From Gyrodactylus bullatarudis (lineage: Eukaryota > Platyhelminthes > Monogenea > Gyrodactylidea > Gyrodactylidae), in assembly GCA_012064415.1 (NCBI GenBank), contig SSNU01000063.1, positions 221,456 through 285,455 on the forward strand: 64,000 nt of DNA, given 5' to 3'. The first letter of the stretch is position 1, and every line of letters starts with the position of its first letter. Of this stretch, positions 56,128 to 64,000 are shown one piece after another. A program made the translations under genes and the position numbers. The notes below the pieces were generated by a model, which worked only from the letters and a program-made list of their open reading frames with translations, did not search any database and was not told where the DNA came from.

Positions 56128-56230
56128 GACAAGTTATTTATTCATTGAAAAACTGTGAAAATACACAAATGTACACAAATGAATGGAGGTGGAGTTTTAC
56201 ACTCCCCAAATACAGTTCTCACCTGTATTT
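56128..56230. repeat. Right terminal inverted repeat of RT unit
   Basis: 103 bp, inverted partner at 53751-53853. Confidence 0.88.
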
Positions 56231-56264
56231 AATTTTAGTTTAAAACGTTTTTTTTCAAAACCTA

Positions 56265-57315
56265 TTTTATAATTATTCACTTTTTGGATATCTCTAAAGC
56301 ATTCGAAAAACTAAAATTTTCCTATATTAAAAAAAAATTATTAGAATATTCAATAGACCCTTATATTATTAATCTAACAAAGTATTTACTTATTAATCGT
56401 GTACAATATGTCAAGTTTAACAATACCACTAGTAAACTAGAAGCCATAAATTCCGGAGTCCCTCAAGGCTCTACGATCGGTCCTCTTCTCTTTAATCTTT
56501 GCTTCACTGATATACAGCTTCCTGAGGGTACGGAGGGTGCCCTTTTTAAATTTGCTGACGACTTAAAATTCGTCTTCAAGGTGAAAAATTCCCTTGACAT
56601 AATGAAAATAAATCATGACTTCTCGCTTCTCAAAGATTCACTTGAGACAATGAGGCTCTATATAAATAGAGATAAATGCAAAATTATGCTCCCATCTGGT
56701 CTCCCTGCAACCCTCTTCGAATCGCTTCTACTTTCTGGAGAAATTGTCTCTTTTAAAATTGATCTAGGTTTCGGTTTAAATTCCAAACTCAAAATTAATC
56801 CCCTTTCGAGTACCTCAAAAATAAAATCTATGATTTTTACAATCTTGAAATACTCTAAATCTCCATTTCTAAGATTGAGAGCTTATAAATCACTGGTACT
56901 TCCACATTTCGATTATATCTCACCGTTGCTGATTAATTTAACCAATTGCAATGAACAAGCACGAGAACTTGAGAGAATTCAAAGGGGATTTTTATATTCA
57001 ATTTATCCTGATCTAAATTCATACAATGCTCGTATCTTAGTTTCAGGGTTCAATCCATTATGGATTCGGAGATACGCTTTCATAATTAAAATATTCACTG
57101 AGTCCTCTTTTAAAATAGAACAAGCATATAATTCACGAAATACTTCTTTTGAAGATAATTTCTTTCTTGGCTAATTCTTTCTTTTATAATTATCTTGGCT
57201 CAAAATACGACTTAGCCAACTGTTTAAATTTAATGTCAGTAAAATGTATTATGGATCATTTAAGATCGAAAGTTGATTGCTCAAAAACACTTTTATATCC
57301 TGATCTACATTATTG
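56265..57315 (+). pseudogene. Second, decayed copy of the same LINE RT
   Basis: Homology to the first RT begins near 56265, just before the catalytic Asp motif (LDISKAFEKLKFSYI), and runs through SGVPQGSTIGPLLFNL, LFKFADDLKF and HFDYISPLLINLTN to FFLG, where a stop at 57172-57174 interrupts; the homologous tail continues in another frame to SLLYPDLHY near 57315. It begins about 35 bp after the right inverted repeat of the first unit. Overall protein similarity to the first copy is roughly 75% by eye, higher around the FADD region. The RT N-terminal third is absent, so the copy is truncated and frameshifted. Confidence 0.82.
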
Positions 57316-58014
57316 AGTTGTTACCAGATTGATTACGAATTGAATCATCAGACTTATTATTTTAACACATTCTATTATAAATAATGAACAGAAACAAAGA
57401 TTTAAGCTATTTATTTATTAACTGAAACAAGATTCATTACCTATGTATTTATCTTTTTTTATTTACATGCTACGCTTTTGTACAAATGTATAAATATATT
57501 TTTTATTTATTTTAATACAGATATAATTCTAACAAAAAAAATTTGTAATCAGCGTACTCACAAACCAAAGAAGAGACAAAAGATTGTATGCGATTTAAAA
57601 AATATTTTCTGCGACTGGGGATTTTCGAAAATTTATGAAAATTTAAACCAATCATTAATTCGAAAGACATCAAGATCTTCTCTCTAACGATTTTTAATTC
57701 ACTTTTCAGAATGAAATGCGTGAAAAATCTTGCTGAATTTATAAAACAAGATTCTTTCATAAATTTTCTCTAGCTGCTAGTGGAATCGTATTACTGTTAT
57801 CGAGAGGAGACAGAGAAAAAAAGTCTAAGAACTAGCTAAACTTTATACACTTGAAGAGGAACAAAGTTATGTGATCATTAAAATCTCTTTATGTTTCTAC
57901 TTTTCTCACCTAACTACACACAAACATGTCAAATATAAATAAAGCATATTTTCGAATATTCTTGTCAGAATTCCACCACCATCCTGGCTGAAATAACACG
58001 AACTATAGTAGTCA
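57316..58014. other. Spacer before the receptor-like gene
   Basis: No supported gene. Upstream exons or the promoter of the 58015 gene may lie here; frames at 57478-57687 and 57512-57760 have no motifs. Confidence 0.35.
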
Positions 58015-61000
58015 ATGGCTACTAAAATGATTACCTTTTTTCTCAATCAAAAAATTCCTCATTTTTCTGCAAGAAAATCCTTTGGAAAATCTATTAAACG
58101 ACGTGAAGATCAGATGAATTTCATAAAAATAGGTCTTCTACTCATGATAGCGACAAATAATAACAGAGTTTTGGGAAAAATCAAATTATATTACATTGAC
58201 TACCCAGATGAGAACCTAGGTCTTATTGGAAGAGTATTCAACCTGACCAATCTACTCATTAGATACACTTCGGATATGGATATTTTTAACATAATACGAT
58301 ATAGTCTGAATTTCAATTCATCTGATTCACCTTTTCACAATTTCGCTGATACCCTCCGTGAAATTTTCGCCGACATCAAAAGAAACAGGGACACTTTAAT
58401 AGATCAGAGTATGATCTTAGGACCAATGGATCGTGATGACTGCATACAAATGAGGACATTTATTTTAAAGACTGGCGATCAAAACTTGGAACAAAGATCA
58501 TTTGTATGTCCTTTCGAAGTGGACCATACTCACTCTGGAATGTGGAACTTCAATCCTGAAGTTAGGGACATTTCAAGAGGTCTCATAAAACTTCTCCAAT
58601 ATTATGGTTGGAAGGATTACCTGATAGTATACTGTTCAGAAACAGAGTTTTATTCACATTTTTCCGTAGTGTTGGCGGAAGAGATGCAGAATAGCTTACC
58701 CCTCGGATACCTCTATCTTAAGGGACGTTTGCGTTTTTCGAATATCAACGAGTTTATTTACGAAATTCAATTTTATACTTTTTCATGTGAGTCACATCTT
58801 CTGATCTAGATCATTTCATAAACATTAATTAGAACTTTTCGAGTTTATACTTCCATTTGAAAGAAAATAAGCTATTCTCGATGAATTCGGGAATTCATGA
58901 TTTTTACAAAAATCTCATTTTTTGATCAAGGTATCGAAATTTTTGAAAGATTTTTTGGTAACTGATTCAAAATGTACACTTTTACTGATTTGAAAAATGA
59001 TATTTTGAAAAATAGTTTTTTCTGAAAAATTTTAGAGACATTTTAAATTTCAAGATGGCGCGATTTTTTCATTTTTTCAAACTTTGAGTTGAAAATTTTT
59101 GTTGATTTCAAGGTCTGATAAAATATTTTCTGAGTCCTCTTTCAAAATTTTCAAACTGACACTACTGATGATACTTTGAGAAATGTACATTTAGTGATTT
59201 AATATATTCTCTTCCAATTTTTGAGTTTTGAAATCAGTAAAAGTGTACATTTTGAATCAGTTACCAAAAAATCTTTCAAAAATGTTGATACCTTGATACG
59301 AAAAATGAGATTCCATGAATTCCCAAATTCATCGAGAATAGCTGTAGAATGAATATTGCAGCACTTATACTCACAAAGGTTAACTAGAAATAGATAATTT
59401 CAATTGAAGATGTCAAATTTTCAAATTTGCGCCAGCATTTTTCGATGAATTTTAATTAAAATTTTTTTTTGAGAATGATAAATTATAATTTATTTATTTT
59501 CAATAATTATTGAAAATGCTATGATCTTTTTGAATTAGATTTTCAAGCCAAATTAATAATAAGTATATATTCTGAATACAGTATGACCTCTAAGATAGGC
59601 GTCAAAAAACTATCCCTCCCTCTCCTCCGTTATAATTTCAAAAAGTTTTTTTGATATCTACTATAAAGTGGTCATATTAACACATTTTTTCTCAAAATTT
59701 TATATTTCTCTAAGAAACATATTGCTGAATAGAGCGTAATAATTAGATCATTTTAGTATAGTATAAGATATTAATTATTTCTATAGTTTCGTTTCTAGAG
59801 ATGTGTAAACTTTCCGAATTTTCGGAAAAAATGAAAAAATAACATTTGCGAAATATTTTTGCGATTTAAAAGAGGGTGGGGTATTCACACGTAGTCTATC
59901 ATACCTATTGGTCTCAATCCTTTTTTAATGTTAGTAAAATTAAATAATTATTAATTAATAATTAATGACTTAAAGTTGTATTTTTCTAATTTTATAAATT
60001 ATAATTATATTTTCGTGGGATATATAATTATTAAAAATTTGCAAATTTAAATTAATTACCAATTCAAACATTGGGAGTAATAAATGGTTGTCTAATACAC
60101 TTAAATTCTATATTGCAATACACTTGTACAATGTACATTTCATTTACCTAATCATCCAATGAGGTTTTATTAAAGGTACATGAGTATTTAGATTAGATTC
60201 TCTATTCAGTTCAGAGTTAATACTTGACCATGAAAATAAATAACCACGTAGCTGTTAAAAATCTAGTTGATAATGGCCTAACTACTAAACAAATACCTGA
60301 AAAATTAAACCTTTTGATAAATCAAGTTAAGTACTACAGGTGACAAAAAATTAAAAGAACACCAAATAGGATAACGTAAGATAAATAAAATAATGTATGA
60401 TTGCATTATCGGATATATAATTGAAATCAACAGACCTGTTAAATGGCAAAATCTTCACTCTGATCTTCGAGGAAAAGCAGAACAATTGAAAATTTTCCTG
60501 ACCGATCGATTTATGCGATCGTGGAATAACACAGAGATTTTTCAGAAGTGGATTAACGAGTTTGGAGAACACTATGTGAATCACTAAATATTGTTATAAG
60601 CAGACAATGTGAGATTTCACCATACAGTTGTTCAACCGCCAAATGTCAAACTATTGTTTCTACCAGCTAATACGGCATCTGTTTGCCAGCCTCTTGACCA
60701 AGGTATAATATGGAGTTTCAAGAGTCATCTTAGTCAACTTTTAGCAAGAAGCTTCATAATGCCAGATATTGCCGGAGCATGTTATGGTTAATACAGCTTT
60801 TCAGAAAGTGTCGACCAAAACAATAGAGAACTGCTTCAAAGTTTCTAATATATGGAATATAAACCAAATTCCAGAACATCGAAATTGAATTCATTTTGCA
60901 TAAAAAGTTTTTTTTTTCATTTACTATTTCATAGATTATTAAATACAATTCTCTAATTCACTGTTCGTAGTTATAACACTTTACCCTGAAATTAAAAAAG

Positions 61001-63130
61001 GATTGAGACCAATAGGTGTGATAGACTACGTTTGAATACCCCACCCTCTTTTAAATCGCAAAAATATTTCGCAAATGTTATTTTTTCATTTTTTCCGAAA
61101 ATTCGGAAAGTTTACACATCTCTAGAAACGAAACTATAGAAATAATTAATATCTTATACTATACTAAAATGATCTAATTATTACGCTCTATTCAGCAATA
61201 TGTTTCTTACAGAAATATAAAATTTTGAGAAAAAATGTGTTAATATGACCACTTTATAGTACAGTACTCCCTCTTTAATAACTGTGTAAAAGTTATCCCC
61301 CTAATTTCTACCCCTCAAAAATCTCTTTCGTAAATCGTGACTACTTGTAAGCAGACATATTTACCCAAAAATTGGCTAAAAATTAATTTTCAACTAAATT
61401 AATACCTTTCGAAAGAGATTTTTCCGCTGATCATTTCCATACCATGTTTAGTAGGGCTATTTCTAATAGAATTTGCAGAAAACAACTTTAAAAATCTTCT
61501 TGAAATTGAAAATCAGAATTAAATATTGAGAAAATCTTTCTGACTATTTTTCTCACATGGGGTGGGGTTATTATCCACATCACTTGTGCCTTGAGTCATT
61601 AATGACTAATGTTCGTAATGTTATATAATGCATTCACAGGACCCCGTAAGTCCCCCGAAACATTTGGATAAACATGCCTTCATCTGTAATCGAAGTAATC
61701 TTTCTTACACTAAAATTCTTTTTTTATGCGTGATATCAGATCGTATACTGCCAATCTTTTGTGTATTGTTTTCCTGATAGGGTGGGCAATATGAAATTGT
61801 TAGATGAAATGATACTTAATATTCGCACAGACGTCAACTAACTTTTGAATAATAGTAAAGCCTCATTGGATATTTCTTCTAATCTTGGTAACTCCATGAC
61901 TCGATACACAAAGATTCTATGATTAGATTAAGGTTTAAACGACAAACCAATTGATTAGGATTTCAAAAGAATCTATGCTAAGAAGACTGCGAAAAGGCAG
62001 AGAATCTCAACTTTAAATACAGTAGTTCTTGTTGATTATCAAAAAACCATCTTAGTGAAATTGAGTTTAAGGGAGTGAATCAAATCACAATTCCAGATGA
62101 AAGCATGTTTATCCAAATGTTTCGGGAGACTTACGGGGTCCTGTGAATGCATTATATAACATTACGAACATTAGTCATTAATGACTCATTGCACAAGTGA
62201 TGTGGATAATAACCCCACCCCATGTGAGAAAAATAGTCAGAAAGATAGATATCAAAAAAACTTTTTGAAATTATAACGGAGGAGAGGGAGGGATAGTTTT
62301 TTGACGCCTATCTTAGAGGTCATACATCCTGATGAAACCCGGCCAAGAATCAAATAGAAAAGTGTTCGGAAAAAATATTTCTTTCTCTATAGAATTTATT
62401 TGAATGATTAAAAAAGATATGAAGTTAATCAAGTCGCATGGAGATTTTGAATTATTCTGATACTTTTGGCGCTTTTGATTTAGATTTTGATGAAAAATAC
62501 TCTGATCAGATAAAGTGCGTGAAAATTGAATTGGTGGTAATTTCAATCATCAAAATCTTTTTCTGGAAAACCCTTAACCAAAAGAAATTTTATAGCTTGA
62601 TTGATTGATATATATCGTATTTAAATTGAATTTATCGCTCAGACAAGCCTCTAATAAACCTCCTATAAAAAATGAGCTGATTTATTCGTTTTATTTGGAA
62701 GGAAATAAAATCTATTCTTGTTTTTTTCACAATTAGGCGTGATTTTTATTTCATCGCAAGCAGTTCTAGTTCCACTGTTGGAGGAATATCAAGAAATTGG
62801 AGATGAGAAATATTTTTCAATCATTCACTTTGATCCGACGATTCCATTCGTATCAGATGCTGTTAAGATTTGGAATAAATTTAGCGAATTATATCCGAAT
62901 ACATTTTTCAATAATTCGAATTTATTTATTTTCGGAGCTGTACCCATATCAACATCATTTGGTATTAACTATAATATTTCTCAATCAGTAAGTTTATTTA
63001 TCTTTCTACTTTAAAGTAGTTTTATATAAAAATAATAATAAAGAGATTTCTCAACATCTTATGAAAAATTGCAAATTTTAATTTCTAGATGAAAGATAAG
63101 AATGATGACAGATTATATGAGGCAAAATAA
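58015..63130 (+). CDS. ANF-receptor-like ligand-binding domain protein, no membrane span found
   Basis: Exons 58015-58786, 62737-62987 and 63089-63130 (introns 3950 and 101 nt) join in frame to 354 residues and a stop. From about residue 34 (MNFIKIGLLLMIATN) the protein looks like the start of a type-I periplasmic-binding/ANF_receptor fold: ILGPMDRDDC, RDISRGLIKLLQYYGWKDYLIVYC (compare LLxxFGWxxVxxxY), CVIFISSQAVLVPLLEEY and FVSDAVKIWNKFSELYPN. This fold forms the extracellular half of receptor guanylate cyclases and relatives. No transmembrane, kinase or cyclase part is found before the stop; the last exon adds only MKDKNDDRLYEAK. It could be a secreted ligand-binding protein, a decoy isoform or a truncated receptor; alternative 3' exons may lie beyond the window. 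The first 33 residues may be 5' UTR. Confidence 0.6.
58870..59343. repeat. FB1-like foldback element in intron 1
   Basis: Ends AGCTATTCTCGATGAATTCG and CATCGAGAATAGCT are inverted matches. Arms (about 115 bp) share TACACTTTTACTGATTTGAAA and GATTTTTTGGTAACTGATTC. Internal phrases (GATTTTTACAAAAATCTCAT, TGATCAAGGTATCGAA, TTTGTTGATTTCAAGG) relate it to FB1. Confidence 0.75.
60231..60870 (+). pseudogene. Tigger/CENP-B-type transposase remnant
   Basis: 60231 onward encodes a helix-turn-helix (AVKNLVDNGLTTKQIPEKLN). 60393-60587 resembles the second DNA-binding segment (RGKAEQLKIFLTDRFMRSW, then FQKWINEFGEHY). About 60600-60791 gives the DDE region: ADNVRFHH, then PPNVKLLFLPANTASVCQPLDQGIIWSFK, the signature VxxxFLPPNTTSxxQPxDQGVIxxFK block. 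A further snatch after 60790 reads STKTIENCFKVSNIW. Several stops and frame changes and a missing first catalytic region make it non-functional. Confidence 0.8.
61262..62245 (+). mobile_element. TA-flanked 984-bp insertion with Tc1/mariner-like remnant
   Basis: Flanked by TA at 61260-61261 and 62246-62247, restoring an uninterrupted arm of the host transposon when ignored. It starts CAGTACTCCCTCTTTAATAA. From 61536 to 62245 it contains its own inverted repeat of about 150 bp per arm (CTTTCTGACTATTTTTCTCA, then CATTAATGACT, then ACATTTGGATAAACATGC). The loop (about 61838-62080) has a helix-turn-helix-like KASLDISSNLGNSMTRYTK and, in the right arm, DESMFIQMFRETYGVL, resembling the first catalytic DE block of Tc1/mariner transposases. 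Highly decayed. Confidence 0.6.
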
Positions 63131-64000
63131 AAAAAATTGGATCATTAAACAGTGAAAAAATGATCAAGAAGCAACATTCAACTCACAAACGATAATTATA
63201 ATTTTGATTTTTACTTTTATATCTGCTTCAGTATAATAGAACGATTTTATTCTTTAGTAAAAAATGTCTCTAGAAATAGTGTTAAGATGAGAAATTCAAT
63301 CAGTACAAAAACAAAATTCATTCTATTTATTAGACTTTTTTTCAAAATTACTTAAATCGCCCATCGAAATGATAATTCTAATCTTCAAGTATTTTAAAAT
63401 TATCCCACCAAATTTCGGTTCAAAAATGCCTATCCATGCTTTTAAAATAAGATAAACAAATTTGCGAAAAATTTTCTAATTTAAAACGTTCTTTAATGTT
63501 TTATATTCACAATATTAACATTATTTCTGCAAAAATGACTTTTATCGATGGACGATTTAAGTAACTTTGCAAAATTTCGTCCAAGTCTAGTACTTACGGA
63601 ACAATGTATCGAGGAATACAATTTTCATATCTCTGAAATAAAAAATGGTTTCAAATGCCATCGAGTCGATAATAATGAACAAATTTCTATATATTAAAAA
63701 TTATTGTTGATTTTAGATTGGAAAATGATGAAATTTTCTTGAAAAAACGACGTTAAATGATACTTTGTCAGGAAATCTTTTTATTCTTTGATCAAATTCG
63801 ATTTCTTGATGAAAAAATTGAGAATTTTGTAAAACCATCTTCATATTAACCCTTTCGATGCCGTTTGAAAACCAATAAAGATAGCTTTCTAATTCTTTTT
63901 GCATGTTTCTTAGAATTTTTTTTTGATAAAATTTAGAAAAACGAAATTTTTGAATTCCAACTTCTTCCACTAGATATTTTAATGGACATATATGTCCAAA
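63131..64000. other. End of window: small inverted repeat and an FB1 end
   Basis: A short inverted repeat pairs AAATTACTTAAATCGCCCAT (63346) with ATGGACGATTTAAGTAACTT (about 63549). 63785-63850 carries an FB1 right end (TCGATTTCTTGATGAAAAAA, GAGAATTTTGTAAAACCATC) running into TTAACCCTTTCGATGCCG. The minus-strand frame at 63713-63970 is derived from these repeats. Confidence 0.5.

Larger units (their letters stand above)
53751..56230 (+). mobile_element. 2.48-kb RT unit bounded by 103-bp terminal inverted repeats
   Basis: The left arm 53751-53853 and right arm 56128-56230 are reverse complements with about one mismatch (ACTACACC against ACTCCACC). Each arm starts with its own hairpin, AAATACAG-GTGAGAA-CTGTATTT, and includes AATGGAGGTG and ACACAAATGTACACAAATGA. 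Between them lie about 530 bp of leader, a non-LTR reverse transcriptase frame and about 190 bp of 3' sequence. LINEs normally lack terminal inverted repeats, so this is either an RT captured by a DNA element, a foldback transposon that swallowed a LINE fragment, or an unusual retroelement type. Arms nearly identical to each other imply recent activity or homogenisation. Confidence 0.75.
59579..62326 (+). mobile_element. Pogo/Tigger-like transposon, right arm split by an insertion
   Basis: The left end CAGTATGACCTCTAAGATAG follows TA (59577-59578); the right end (about 62326) is its near-complement. Arms are long: 59579-59925 pairs with 60994-61261 plus 62246-62326. The right arm is interrupted between 61261 and 62246 by a 984-bp insertion flanked by TA on both sides. 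The interior carries a decayed CENP-B/Tigger-type transposase. It lies wholly inside intron 1 of the receptor-like gene, in the same orientation. Confidence 0.8.

Noticed and set aside
57478..57760. Frames between the RT remnant and the receptor-like gene as possible 5' exons
   Set aside because: No splice-site geometry linking them to 58015 and no signal-peptide character.
1..64000. CRISPR arrays, bacterial operons, rRNA and tRNA genes
   Set aside because: No regularly spaced direct repeats, no Shine-Dalgarno-type organisation, and no convincing tRNA T-loop/acceptor pattern or rRNA block noticed by eye; a covariance-model scan would be needed to exclude a divergent tRNA.

Overview
This is an AT-rich eukaryotic, almost certainly animal, window. 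Homologs recognised by eye are metazoan in type: striatin, PREB/SEC12, PIBF1/CEP90, SPATA6, GDP-L-fucose synthase, MPC1 and an ANF-receptor ectodomain. Genes are split by GT-AG introns, many extraordinarily short (23, 25, 26, 31, 32, 33, 33, 34 and 36 nt). Introns of this size together with centriole/cilium and sperm genes suggest a small, genome-reduced ciliated animal such as a dicyemid or orthonectid. That placement is inference and rests on no marker gene.

Layout. 1-37.5 kb is mostly gene-poor and full of inverted-repeat (foldback/MITE-like) elements. It holds a hidden two-exon Cys/Gly-rich protein (3.7 kb), a small membrane-protein exon (5.9 kb), a transposon-derived ORF broken by one TGA (9.6-10.7 kb), a 212-aa helical protein (18.2 kb), a LINE tail (24 kb), a five-exon gene of unknown function with a 27-nt microexon (25.7-29.2 kb), and a Merlin/IS1595-type transposase gene whose 5' half lies in an apparently perfect 998-bp tandem duplication (29.3-31.95 kb). 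37.5-48.6 kb is a dense, nearly repeat-free island: SPATA6-like(-), GFUS(-), MPC1(+), an unknown 321-aa gene(+), PIBF1(-), STRN(-) and PREB(+). It has two divergent gene pairs with 104-177 bp between start codons and one convergent pair 31 bp apart.

48.6-57.3 kb is a graveyard of retroelements: degenerate sequence, a Gypsy-type pol(-) followed by a candidate 112-bp LTR and gag start, a 2.48-kb unit in which a non-LTR reverse transcriptase is bounded by 103-bp near-identical terminal inverted repeats, and a second decayed RT copy abutting it. 58-63.1 kb holds a three-exon ANF-receptor-like gene whose 3.95-kb first intron carries a foldback element and a pogo/Tigger-like transposon, itself split by a TA-flanked insertion containing a Tc1/mariner-like remnant.

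The island genes are unrelated housekeeping or ciliary functions (ER export, STRIPAK scaffold, centriolar satellites, sperm flagellum, mitochondrial pyruvate import, nucleotide-sugar synthesis); compactness, not a shared pathway, joins them. All homology calls are from reading the sequence and remembered family features, not from searches.
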